From Sphagnum magellanicum (Eukaryota; Streptophyta; Sphagnopsida; Sphagnales; Sphagnaceae): 64,000 bases of DNA. The notes beneath the pieces were generated by a model. That model made no database searches. It was not told where the DNA came from and saw only the letters and a program-made list of their open reading frames with translations. Position 1 is the first letter of the stretch; the number at the start of each line of letters is the position of its first letter. Where the stretch lies: positions 18,372,501-18,436,500 of the forward strand of contig CM038908.1 in assembly GCA_021904315.1 (NCBI GenBank), written 5' to 3'. A program made the translations under genes and the position numbers. Positions 42,510 through 55,400 of the stretch are shown piece after piece.

Positions 42510-45500
42510 CTATGACCTCTTCTTATCATCTTTAGCAGGACTTTTACTACCTGACCCTACAGAGGTACCTGCCTTAATAACTTTCCTTCCTGCTGCTGTC
42601 TGGCTGACCTGCTCCTCTGTAATACCTGATCTCAAATGCCCTTGTCTTCTTTCCCCCGTTCTATCTCCTTCCACCATATCTCCTGCTTTTGCCTCCCCTT
42701 CTAGAAGCTTGACACCTTCCTCCTCAGTTGCATCAGTTCCTCCAAAACCAAACTCATTGACACGCTTCTTGTCTACTGGGTACACCCAACGCTGATACAA
42801 ATAGACAAGAAAGACCAAATCTGCAAGCACCAAAATAACACCCCTCATCACATAAGACAGAATTCAGGTCTAAGATCAGTGGACTATCATCCAATGAACA
42901 GCTTGAAACTTGTTACAACTCAAAATAATAGTCAAGCTTCAGTCTTTCTTGGTGCAAACTTAAACCAACTCATGTCTTGGTAAGGAGCACTCATGCTAAG
43001 AGTTTCCTACCACCTTCAGCTGCAAACCATCAGTCTGGTGGGTTTGCCTGCAATAGCCATGCCTATATACAAAGATCCATTTGTAGGATACATGGTGCCA
43101 CCAGAAGTACTGTTGCATTTTTATCTCTTATTTTCACAACCTCCTGGAAAAATAATATAAACAAAATTCTACAGCAAAAAGGGGAATATAGGAAGCTTCC
43201 AGGAGCAAAACATTTGTAGGATACATGGTGCGACCAGAAGTACTGTTACATTTTGATCTCATTTTCACAACCTCCTGGAAATAACTTAAACAAAATTGTA
43301 CAGAAAAAAAGGGGAAAGTAAGAAGCTTCCAGGAGCAAAAATAAAACAAGTACCATCTCGGAACACAGAAAGGCGATGAAGAGTTGGCATCTTGATGACA
43401 AATGCAAACAGGTCATCAATAATTGTGTTGAGGAACTTGTAGGTCATTTGACGCCATGGCATATGAGCCACTGATTTCAGCTTGTAGTTGATGAATAGCT
43501 GTGGACACATCATGATGAAACCTGTTCCAAAATACAGGCAAAATCACAGCTACAGTTGAATCCTGGTTCTCCACAACCATGAAATCCAGGTGATCAAATG
43601 GCCTCTGAAGGTAAATGCAAGAAAGGAGTCACTTACCAAACATGTAGACACAGCTTGTAAGTGATGACAGAATCCAAGAGTACCAGCTCTTGTGTTGTTC
43701 ATAAATCAGAGAGTATATGGCAAAACACGCCACCAATGGGTATAACACATAGGAGAAATATCGCATTGCCAGATCATCATACTCCTTTGTCTTATTTCCT
43801 GCATAAGATTCTCTGTCCCTGAACCTGAGGAGAGGAAAACCCCTGCTGCGGTCCACCTGTACAAATTTAAACATCCAGTTCTTCATTGCACATCTGTTGC
43901 AAGAAATGTTCATGTGCAAGAAACAGAGCAAAAAACAGGATATAATTATCAACACAAATCTGAGAGAAAAAGACCTCAATATGCATGGCCTTGCCAATCT
44001 TCCAAAACTCGATACAGCAGCCCATGCCAGCACTCAGAAGAATCATCCATGATGTATCATTGTCCAGCAAGTACAGAAACACTATGAGTTGGCAGAAGAA
44101 GTTGATCACCACTGACCGAGCTGATAAACCCTCCATGGACTTATTCTTGTTCCAAAACTGGATGTCTGCATCAGATGATATGACAAAGCATCAATAGAAG
44201 ACTGGCAGATCTTGGGCCATGTTCCTGTAACATCATAAAAAATGAAATATGAATAGAAACATGAAAGGAACAGATCCATGAAGAGATCACACTTACCATT
44301 CTTGAAGGCCAGGAAATCAAAAACTGTGTGTAGGAGGGAGACAGCCATAGTAACAGCAAGTAGATATGGATTCCCTTCAAGGAAGACCCTCTGCCAGATC
44401 AGGATGCCAATCACTTAGCACTCACAGAGCTATCAAAAGGTTTGCAATACACACATTGCATAAAACAGCCCCACAAGGGTGAAATAAATATTCTTACCAA
44501 CTTATACAATCTAGGCATTTCTGCTCCTTAACCCTGTACTAAGTTTTCCTCACTCTCTGATGTGTCTGCATACCTTAAGCTCATCAGCCTCTCCTTCAAG
44601 CATGCTGCCATAAGAGTGCTGCATTTTGAAGGATTGATCGACTTGAAGATACAGCTGCCAGCGAGTCAGACTGATCGGACCCAGCTCAAGCTCCAATTGA
44701 AGTTCATTAACTGTTTCATTGATGGCAATTAACTTGTCCTTCAGCAGCCAGAACTCATTGAAGTACACAGTAGGGAAGTAATTCCCAGTTGTCTCCTCAT
44801 AGTGTAAGTCTGTGACTCCTGCTTAAGGAAGCATTTTTCTTTTCACAATTTCACCTAGGAATAGAATTGATTGTGGTCCTGAAATATTTTCATCATTTCC
44901 CTGTGTCTCAATTGAGAAGTTCCCTCAACACTCTTCAAAAAAACAAACAAGCAAAGTACACGTCCTAAGACAATTGCCAGACCCCTTCACAGACTGTGAT
45001 AAAACATTAGGCAAGGGTGGATACGTTCAGCAATTGTGGCTGGGGCACCATCTATAGGATATCTGCAATAAGGACCACACAATTTTCACAGGCAATGACA
45101 ACAATTCAGCTCCTGTTTTGGAGGCAGTTTACTCAACTGATCAACCATCCATGTCAACCCAAAACTCATCCTACTGCAGCTGGTAGGAAGGGTTTAGGCT
45201 AAGGCAGAAAAGTTCCACATGTAGTTCACTGACATCAACCAAATTAGAGGACAATGCTCATGTTGCAACAAATGCTACTGCCAGACTTCAGGCATGCAGG
45301 AAGTCATACTTTGTGAAATCATCCACAAAGTTGATGGTAATATTTGGCTTCCAGAATGATATCCAATCTGGGGGAGCTTCTTCCTCTTCTTCTCTTGTTG
45401 ACTCCAAGAACACCTGTTCCACAAACATGAAAGCAGAATAACATATAAGCAGAAATGAAGTGGAAAGCCACACTATCTGTTACTAAAAAGAAATAACCCG

Positions 45501-47474
45501 GTATCCTATTTCTCTTCATCGAACATACAAGGTCTCAACACTGTAGCAAAGGCACAGGAGAGTACTTCAGCAGCTTCTTGCTCTGTTCCCTCCTCATTCT
45601 TTGACCACAATTTTTTGCGCTTGTCAATTTTTGGCTTTGGGAGGTATACCACAAGTGCTGCAGAAACCAAAACATCAAAATTTCAGGTGGTCTCTTGGGT
45701 CCAGGGGGAGAACCCATTCAATTGAGAGAAGTAGATTCACTTCTAGAAACGGGTGCAGATTAGTGCACATACTTCATCTGCAATCTATATGTCCAGCTCA
45801 TATTCCACCATTGTTAAAAAAACCATTGATCTTAGAAAAGCAAGCCAAATAATCAGAAGCCCTGTTCAACCAACTAATGAGAAAACCTTGTTCACTAGAA
45901 AAACAAAATCTTGGCTTTGTATTTTGTTAAGCACAATTTTCTGGGAAGTGACTATATTCCAGAAGACATGACACAATGAAAGGAATCCCAAGTGCAGTGT
46001 TTAATTCACCATTACACAAAAAGCTGCGATCTGGACTACTGGACAGACCCACTTTGATTATAACTAGTACAGAGCCTTTTGTGATGCAAACCACGTAAGA
46101 GAACTCACGATGGGTCCTACTGAAGGAGGCAGTTTGATCATACTCAGGATCACTGGGGTCTGCAGAAAACCCTGCCCGTGCAACAAAGACATGTGCATAC
46201 AAACTGCCATTATGCTTCACCTCCTGCAGCCAGGCCTTGTCACAGTCACTTTGATGTTGTCCATCAAACGACAAGTTACGACTATCCCCACTCAAATGTT
46301 CAGGAAGAGTCCAAAATCAAGAGGCGAGTATGGCAATAAACTGATTCAAGTATTACTAACACTCAACCACAAATAATCCCATTGTCTCTCAAGTCAAGAA
46401 AACACAGAAACCCTATCCAGAGGGTTTAGATTCTGATGTGTGCTGTGTACCATCAAAACAAATCATCCTTAACCCTACACATGTCAAATACATTCCAAGA
46501 CAGGAAAGTCTGTTCTTGGTATAATAGGCTGCAGCAGAACTAGTCCAAGCAATCTTGCAGAAGACAAGAAGGATAGTAAATCTGTTGTGTCATAGGGGTA
46601 ATAAAGCTCAGAATGTTCAGAATTGGAAACCTATGGTTGTGTGATACCTCAGATGTATGGTACACATAGTGTTTGCGGCGCACACTGTTGGGCGTCCAAA
46701 CTGCGTAAGGAACATTTGTTTCATGCCAAACTAGTGCTGCCTCATTACCAAAGTCCGTGAATTTGGGAGCCTCTGAAATGTATAGCCATACATCCTGCCC
46801 ACAATAATACACACCATGAATTCAAGGGTAGAATTGTGAATGCCTGCATCATCCTGAAGACAACTAACAAAGACTTCAACACACTAATTCCATGCCTTTG
46901 GACGACATCAGCTTGGGAAGATTCTACAGCTGCAATCCCAACTTTGAAACAACATCACAATCACAGGGGGAGACACCAGATCTTCTACAGCAAGTTTCCA
47001 GTTGTAAAAGACAAAAAGCAGCTAAAGAAGTATCTTCTACTAGAGTATGATTTGTCTTCTGCTATTGATTGCAGAAAGGGGATCACATTGGACAGCGCCA
47101 TATTGCAGATGGCACACTTGAGCTAAAATGATTGCCAATGCAGCGATCACTACAGTATCTACAGCACAACCGATAACTACCGCCAAATCAAGCAGGAGAA
47201 AAACCCTAGAACATCAAGCCAGAAAGACAGCAGCCAGGAAAGGAAAGGGGGGGAAAAAAAGTACCAGACCCTCGCCCTTGCTGAACAAGTTGTTGGTAAG
47301 CAGAGCAGGATTGGTGACTTTCTTGCTCCCTCCAAACATCTGCATGGCAAAGTACCAAAACAACCCCATACGCACAACCCCGAACAGAACTTGCCCTAAC
47401 CCTTGCTGAGCCGGCTGCTGCTGAGCCGTCCCAGCAGCCACTTGCGTGCCTACTCCTCCTGCTGGTGGCGCCAT
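42510..47474 (-). CDS. CLPTM1: CLPTM1-family multi-pass membrane protein, 12 exons
   Basis: Plant homologue of cleft lip and palate transmembrane protein 1, an ER/Golgi membrane protein. Animal members affect receptor assembly and lipid scrambling, and the plant role is not settled. Exons 47474-47265, 46794-46648, 46223-46109, 45657-45542, 45413-45310, 45062-45025, 44818-44574, 44390-44297, 44165-43975, 43856-43637, 43521-43354 and 42820-42510 total 1959 nt and 652 residues. Visible: Gln-rich N-terminus then GVVRMGLFWYFAMQMF (first membrane segment), NEAALVWHETNVPYAVW, HNGSLYAHVFVARAGF, DWISFWKPNITINFVDDF, PTVYFNEFWLLKDK, GSMLEGEADELK, LHTVFDFLAFKNDIQFWNKN, YLLDNDTSWMILLSAG, RESYAGNKTKEYDD, SWILSSLTSCVYMFGFIMMC, TYKFLNTIIDDLFAFVIKMP, and YLYQRWVYPVDKKRVNEFGFGG. 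The C-terminal tail of about 85 residues is hydrophilic and ends KSPAKDDKKRS. Start: first ATG of the conserved frame. Confidence 0.96.
43078..43340 (+). repeat. 133-bp tandem duplication in a CLPTM1 intron
   Basis: Copies 43078-43210 and 43211-43340 share catttgtaggatacatggtg, then accagaagtactgtt, and end aagcttccaggagcaaaa. They are over 85% alike by eye, so the duplication is fairly recent. It sits in the last intron, just downstream (in transcript order) of the donor at 43353. Confidence 0.9.
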
Positions 47475-47494
47475 CTCCGTGACTCTGTGGTTTT

Positions 47495-47498
<4 letters not shown>

Positions 47499-47532
<34 letters not shown>
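47499..47532 (+). repeat. (CT)n microsatellite in the CLPTM1 leader
   Basis: About 17 TC units, read as (GA)n on the coding strand, about 25-60 bp upstream of the CLPTM1 start. It is likely within the 5' UTR. Confidence 0.9.
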
Positions 47533-47533
<1 letters not shown>

Positions 47534-48059
47534 GACTCGCGGCTGCCTGCCTCTCCAGTCTTCCTTCCGCCTGCAGAGAAGAAGAAACAGGAACCCTAAA
47601 AACGGCCCGTCGTGGCCGGAGGTCTTTCCTGCAACAATGAGCGAGGGAACGCAAGCTTTGAGGAAAGCACAAAACGCGACCAAAAACACGAAGAAGAGCT
47701 GGCGGGAAGAGAGAGAGACGCACGCACACAGATCCCAAATGACGTCACTTTTTGACGTGTCGGATCCTCATTCGTGGAACAATAATTATGACATCTCGGT
47801 GCAATGCTGAAATGGCACGTCGAAAAGGTATGGACTGTATGGACCAGATACGACCTTTCCGCTTTTCTAGTGGGTTGGGACGTGCAAGTGGAACCAACCA
47901 TGTGGGTGGTCCCACTACAATCACATACCAAAATGCAAACAGCCGGCCCACCTCTTTTGGATACCAAACCAAACCAAAGTGGGCCACCCTGTTGTGGGGA
48001 ACCCAAACTAGGCCCCGCTTTGGTTTGCCAATAATAGTAAAAACCCTAAAACCCTGACC

Positions 48060-48849
48060 TATTTTTTTTCTCTTTTTTTTTTTTTTCCTCTCTTTTTTCC
48101 CTTTTTATTTTTTTTAATTTCTTTTGCAAATAATTATTTTAAATGTCCTTACTTTTTATGCAAATAATTTATTAGTTTCAAGTGTTTGTACCTAATTAAT
48201 ATTAACACAATTTTTATCTTGGACTATATGAATTAGTTGAACCCCAAAAAATAATAATAATAATAATAATAATAAAATTGCAGTTTTGTTTTTTTAAATA
48301 ATAAACTGGGTAGGTTTTTTTCTTTTTTTCAGGACCACACGAGGTATCAATATCTTCTTCTTCTTCTTCTTTTTAAATAAAAATTTCTAGACTTTCCAGT
48401 TATCAATTTCACTTGCAAAGTAATACTCAAGGTTATCAATTTACTTGATTATTACCATTGGTAACAAAAAGTCGGTTCTCAAATGCCCACCTTGAGAACT
48501 ACCTAGGTAGGGTATGTTACAAGGTTTGTAATTATTTTTTTTAAAATTTTTTTTTGTTTTTTTTTCTTTCTTTCTTTCTTTATTTTATTATCATAAATGC
48601 ATTTAGAGTTTTAGTATTGATAACCTAACAGGATGAAATTTCAATCATCTGGGTAAGTTATTAAATGTTGAAAATTTCAATACCCAAACTCATAAGGCTC
48701 TTGCCGGTTCTCGGAATTCTATGTACCAGGCAGGTAGGTTCTCTCCCAGGTTTCAAAAAACTTCATACCTGGCCTGGTAGGTTATCAATACCCAGGTTAA
48801 TAACCAGGCTGATAAGTGGCCCATTTTCTCAATAACCGGCCAACACTGG
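48060..48849. mobile_element. AT-rich DNA ending in an hAT-like right terminus
   Basis: CCAACACTG at 48841-48849 is the reverse complement of the CAGTGTTGG left end at 34482. Inside it lie ggttctc and ggcaggtaggttctc blocks and many aataaccaggc/caggttaataacc motifs. The body shows no transposase. A left end was not found, so the element boundary at 48060 is arbitrary. The stretch also has an AAT microsatellite at about 48250-48275 and a CTT run at 48354-48370. Confidence 0.45.
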
Positions 48850-50079
48850 GTTTGCCAATGGGTATCTCTCTGTAGCTGCTTGGTTTGGGAGGAGGGACCC
48901 CCAAACTAACAATTGATGATACCCTGGTAAGCTCCATTAAACAAAGCACCCAGCAAAGGAAGAACAAAGAGAGAGGAACCCAAAGTCCGAGCCAGAAGAG
49001 CCTTACCTAATACCCTCCATTTCTACCTCACAAGGAATGCCAACAAATTAGGTTTTTAGGGTTTATTTTTAGGTTTAGGTTTAAGGCACACTTTGCACTT
49101 CAAGCTTGAGATAGTTGACCCTCAAGCATTAAGAGCATTTTTTTTTTGCCAAAGGGTTTTATATTTTTTCATGTTTGCCATCTCCATTGTTCTTTTGAAC
49201 AAGACATATGGAGTGTTGATGTTGATGTCTTGTTCATGAATGTGAAGGAGTATGAGTTGAGAAAGCTTGTAGGGTGTTGGACTACCTATGAATTTTGCAA
49301 AAATGCAAAGAAGGTAAGCTTCTTTTTTTCATTTGTTTGCATTTGTCATTGCATGTGCTTGCAATGCAATTATGTTTGTGCTTATAGCTTATACATTTGT
49401 GTCTACTTTAGGGAGAAAAATAGAGCTAATTTTTACATTTTCATGTTTTTGTGCTATAGACGCACATTCGCTTGTGCAAGCAAGAGACAAACAATTTGTT
49501 CACATCTTGAGAACTTTTTTATTTTTATTTTTTGTAAGCTTCATCAATTAGTGCTTGTAGCTTGTAATATCTCCTTACAATAACACCTTAAGCACTTCAT
49601 GTTGGAACTTGAAGTGTGAAGCTTTATACAATGTCCTTATGATAACCTTGCAATAAATGAATTGAAAGGGGTTGCACATATCAACACTTATTATGATTGG
49701 TATTTTGTGGGGACATTAACATTGTCAAAAGGTGACAATCCTTGAATGAACTCACTTTCTAGTTTTATTTGCATATGATTGAGTGCTTGTGAACAATTAC
49801 AAAGTGCAAGGTAGTAAAATATGAATTCTTCAAGTTAGGTGAACTTGGGGGATGTTCATTTAATCTCAATCCTCTTTCACTAATCTTTGCAAGTGGTGTG
49901 AATAGTCTTACCATTGAAAACTTGCAAGTGGTTGATGCAACTGGAGAATTGCCTTTTAAGACTCATGATGTTGTTAATGAAGCATACCAAATAGAAGTGC
50001 ACATGGAAGAGTTGAAGAAGCAAGGCCTTGTTTGGAAGCCTCACAATTATAATTCATCAACATGAGCATCCTTCAAAAT

Positions 50080-52440
50080 AAATACAAACGAACCCATAGA
50101 TGTAAATGTCAACCAAGTCATGAAATGCATAATATGTCACAGTCACATTTGTGGCCTTGAAATCATAGCCTTGTGCATATTGGGTGTTGCCAAGGTTTGA
50201 TTGCATAACACAAAGGAAATGACATTATCACCATGAAAAAACATGTATAGGTTGAACATAAAACATTGTTTGCAAAGAATGTGAAGAATGCAACTAGTCG
50301 CCTTGTATCTCCATTTCATCAAAAACCAATTAGTAAAAGGACCCACATTACACCAAATGTCATCTCTAGTTTTTTTGTTACTACTAACATGTTTGTAAAA
50401 GATCACAACACACATATGGGTTGTGGCACATGTAAAGGACAAAGGGTTCAATTTGTAAACATGTGCATTTGCCTTGAATTATATTGTTTCTTAAAATAGC
50501 TTGGGGATGTCTAAACCTTTCAATAAAAATTGCTTGGAACATGGACTTTCAAAATTCTACTAATATGCTAGTATGGAAAAAAAAATAGCTTAGGGATTTA
50601 GTTATATTGTCTATCAAGTTTGCATAAGCCAACATTCAAAAATAAATTACATGGCCTACAAAATTTAGTAAAGGGAGGCAAGCTTGGGACAAAGCATGTC
50701 ACGGGCATGAAAACTATGAAAATGAACGATGAAAAAACAAAACGAAGTTTAAATCCAAACACAAAATATACAAATTTTTTTAAAAACTATAAGAGGCTAA
50801 AAACAAGAACATGAAAATGTGTAACAAAAATGCAAACAAATATTTATTGTGATAAAACATGAAAAAGTAAACACAAAAAAAATAAAATCAAGGTTGTGGA
50901 ACAAGATCATACCTTAAATTAATGTTGAACAGATTAAAGGAAATGGGGGTTTTACCTTTATTTATATCCCCTTGGGACGTAGCTTTAAGACGTTTTTATG
51001 CAAGAGGTTTCCATGTAGCCACCAACTAAATAAGCTTCTCAAAAGGTCTCCTAGTTACAATTGAACCACAAATTAACTACGACTTGACTAAAAATGAATT
51101 AAAAGTTAATGAATAATGAACTAGAAAAATTTAGGAGAAAATTAGAAGTTAATTAAAAATGAATTAGAAGCACTTACGGATGAATCGAAAATTTAAAAGG
51201 ATTATAAAAACTTGGGATTGAAATAAAAATTAACTAAAAATTAAATTTAAATGAATTAAAAATTAATCACAAATTAACTATAAATTAATTATAAGTTAAT
51301 TACGAGTGGACTATGAGTAAACTACAAAGTCATGAATGGAAATCCATGTGAATGAACTTCATTCATCATGTGACCATGTCTAATATTGGTGGCTATGACA
51401 AAACATCATAGATTATGGGTTAAGGTTTAAAAATTTGAACATGTTGGTGAAAACTAGGTGAATTAAATGTGTTTTTTACATTTGGTTCTGTTTTTGTCTT
51501 TTTTACAAAAAAAATTTATAGATGCATGAAAATAGTTATACAACTTATTTTCGTTTTTAGTATTTGACATTGTTTTATGTTTTATGGGTTTCTAATTACA
51601 AATTTTCAATTCAATTTTTATTATTCCACGATGTTTGACTTTTCATTCAAGTGATGCTTTATGTTATTTTCAACAAATATTGGTGTTACAAAGTTGTGTA
51701 CCATTTCCAAGCACCCTGTCAATATGTGAGGTTGTTGTTAAAATACTAACACCCATAATAACTATGTGTGTGATGAATAAAAGCCACGGACAATGGTTGA
51801 TTGGAAATACCTTGTAATTTATCATTTCCACATGTTGTGAGCTTTAATATGAACTTACACATCATATTGTCATTTAGAGTTTGGATGATTTGGATGTAAT
51901 TTCTTTTGCAAAGTTAAAAGAGTTACAAATTCATGTGAAACCACAAATGTTTATATCTTTCATCTCATTTTTGGATGAATTTTATAGCCAAAAGTGCCAT
52001 CAAAAGTTAGTGTTAATGTTAAATACTAGGTTTAAGAATATATCTCTAATCACATCACACGTTGGTCATGAAAATGCATCAAGTTTGGTTGACAATTATG
52101 ATTTGTAGTTATCACTACCTTTATTGACGAAGTTTTACAAATCACCATTGCCAAATATAATTGAAAATCTTCATGTAATAGGTTCATAGGTAGATTTCAA
52201 GGATTTGTTTCACACCATCGAAACAAATCCATACACAATGAAACACCTTGTGTCAAGAAAGGTTGATGGATTTTGCCATTATCTTGTTGATGTAGATTGC
52301 ACTTGTGTATTTTAAGTTGATAGTGGATAGAATCACACAAATTTTTTATTGTTGCAAAGTTGGTAAGACACATTATGGTCATTCCAACCTCCCAAATCAA
52401 AACTAAAAAGATTTTTTTTTCATCATTGGAATCCTCACAT
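50080..52440 (+). mobile_element. Decayed hAT-superfamily transposase remnant
   Basis: Discontinuous + strand frames line up with a BED-finger hAT transposase. About 50110-50470 carries a Cys pair (KCIICHSH), then MKKHV, then KRTHITPNVISSFF. About 51640-52110 carries SHGQWLIGNT, LDDLDVISFAKLKEL, and LMLNTRFKNISLITSHVGHE. About 52330-52430 carries VAKLVRHIMVIPTSQIKTKK and FFIIGILTFLP, which resembles the hATC dimerisation block. Stops and frameshifts separate the pieces, so it is inactive. Assignment rests on motif likeness by eye. The 49140-50080 stretch before it has short open pieces (VVDATGELPFKTHDVV) of unknown origin. Confidence 0.6.
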
Positions 52441-55400
52441 TTCTTCCATATGCATCATCTTCAAATTGAAAATCTTTACAAATTAATTTTGGTTTAAAAA
52501 ATAACTATCGATCTCATTTACACATTGACTACTTGAAGCATGTTGATTTGGTAAATGTACATGTAACGGAAGTCAACTTGATAGATGAACTTGAGGTTGA
52601 ATTTGATGAAGGAATGGAACATGAAAAGCTCTTGGAAGTTTCTTTTATAGGATTTATCTACCTTACTAATCAATAAAAAGGTATGATATCAATTTAAGTT
52701 TAGACACATAATGAATTTTCTTCAAATGAGTTGGGTCTTTTGGTTCTTGTATAAAACTAAACATTAATGACAATCATGAGATATTTGTATGTTTGTAATA
52801 CTAATCAAAGTTATGAATGTTGAGTCTATTGGTTTTGTTTAGATCAATCATGAGTTATTTGTGTTTTTGTAAAGCTAGCATGTTGGCCCACGTTTATGTT
52901 TTTGTAAAATTGGGATGTGTTTTTTTTAATAAATTTGGTAGAGTTGTGAATGTTGGGGTTATTGTTGTTTGGATCAAGGCATATGAAAGGCATATGGCAT
53001 ACCCAAGAACGACATTTGACAAACAAAAACAAGACTTATACTCTAATTTAAGTACACATACAATTTGTTTTTCACAAAGGTAATAAGTAGCGGTTGTTTA
53101 TTTAGTAAAATATGCACAATACACAAAACACTAGAAACACTAAAACGCTTTAATATACTTGGTAAGTACCAACTTTTATTTTAAAGCAAACACACTCAAA
53201 ACATGTATCAAAATGATGCTTAAATTATTGGTTTTCAAATCTACTAACAATTCTTTTACTAGCATTCCTAACAAGTTTTCTACTTGTGATTTCTACTTGT
53301 AGGTATTAACTAAATTTTGTTATGAAAATCCTTAATTCCTTATAGTTTTTTTCCACCTAACCTCTACCCTATTTTACCACACATAAATCAATGTTCTATA
53401 AAAAAACCCGAACATGCAAATAAAAATGATACATGACAAAAGCAAGGAAGGAAGGAAATGCTACCCCGTTCCCTTCCAAAACCCCATTTGCAAAAAAACA
53501 TCAAAATTTTATAAGTTCCTTCCTCATGTCCAAATCTGAACTAGTTGTCAAATTATTTACTTGTTTAGTTTTACTCAACCTACATGTCCCCTAACAATAC
53601 TAGAAAATCAAAATTTTAATTTTAAAATAAATCTAAAACCATGGGCTCCTTATGCTTTTGATTTACAAGAACTGACCTAATATTTTCAATCAAAGTATTT
53701 GTAAGAAAACCAAGATATATATTCAACTAAGTTTTAATTGTCACATAACTTCATTTACAATCATTTACACAAGGCATTGAAACCTTTGCCCTTTATTCAT
53801 ATCTTCATATTTCAAATTTCAAAGTCATGTAATTAAATGTTTATTTGTTAATCATTTTCTTAAAGCCCATAACTTCCCTATACAAAAAACCAAACCTAAT
53901 TGAACTGGTAAAAATCTCAAATATTTACCCAACATTAGTATGAATTCCATGACCTATACTTAGGGGATATTCATATTGGGGTGGATATGAAAGTAAAGTT
54001 TGTAGCTTTGATATTAAGTTTTTAATATTATAAAAGTTTAATCTAAATCAACAATTGTGGTATTGCAAGAAATCATGGCTTTAAGTTTATATGTGGCGGT
54101 GGAATTAAGTAGGAGTATGAAGAGGACATTGGGTTTGTGCACACATGCTACACATCTGTATGATTGCATCAAATTGTGGCTTCTTGTGCTTGCAAATTCG
54201 TGTTTCCTTTGAATGTCAACATACATGCATGACTAAAGGCAAATGATTGTGGCAATGGTGTGCTTTGTGACATGTCTTTCATTACCTAATGACATTTCAA
54301 AACTAATATGAGTCAAGTTCAAATACCATGCTAATGTTCATATATCCCCAATATGAATGTAAAAAATTGTAATATCAATATGGTTTATACATACATCCCA
54401 AAATATAAATATTCATATTATATTCATACCTTATCAATTAATATTTCTACACATAGTTGTACTAGCCTGCTATAAAAAATGGATGGGATCCTTGATAATA
54501 AATTCAATCAAGTATTGAAAAATGGGCATGTACTAAAACATTGGTTATTAATTGTTACCATTGTATCAATGTAGGTGATGGTTTGCCCAACATAGGAAGA
54601 GTCACATTGGGAAACCTCATTACATTGAGTAAAGAAGAATAAATTAATTTAATACATGCCATTTCCTTCAATTATGTGTATCCTATTTATAGTCAGGTTG
54701 ATGCCTGTCATTTGGGGGCTATCGTAGTACCTCTTCAAATTTAACATCTTGTTGTCAAATAATTATTTAATTTTGAAATTTTGATTTTGATGCAAATAAT
54801 ATAATAAAATTATAATATAAAATAAATTGAAATTTTGACAAAACTTCATTTAAATAAAAATCCACATGTTATTCATCACCAATGTTTTACACAAACATTT
54901 GGCTTCACGACACATGTTTTGATCCCAAATCCTCCCATGTAGGAAATATGGCACTGACCATTAACATACCACTAGGCATTGAAAAACATGGTTTATTTTT
55001 TAGATTTATTGCATACACAAAATTTGAAAAGGAAATTTTTTAAAAACCTTGCAACAGAGTAATGCAATTCTCCATAGGGCTACACTATTAGGCCCATAGA
55101 AGATGCTTGATAGAGCTCGTTAGGGGATGTTTAGCAACAAAAGGGAATTTTTAAAAATAGCTTGGGAATCCTATATATGAAATTTCAACTTCAATAAAAA
55201 TTTATTTTTTAAAAAAATTAGCAAGAAGGGATTTTAATTTTCTAACATTTTGGTATTTCAAAAATAATATAATTTTTGTTGAACCTAAAAAGGTATTACG
55301 TACAATATTATGAAATGGGGGTAGACCAACTCCCTTGCCCCCCACAAAACCCCTATCCTTTCAAATGTTGGGTGGATATTTGATTTTTTTTTTTAATATT

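Noticed and set aside
47403..48057. Several overlapping frames around the CLPTM1 leader
   Set aside because: They overlap the (CT)n tract and the antisense of the CLPTM1 first exon. No motif seen.
48040..48060. aaaaccctaaaaccctgac as telomeric repeat
   Set aside because: Only two diverged units. Best read as a promoter telo-box-like motif or chance.
49146..49583. 145-residue + strand frame
   Set aside because: AT-rich with a Phe/Cys/Ile-biased product, no recognisable motif and no splice context. More likely transposon debris.
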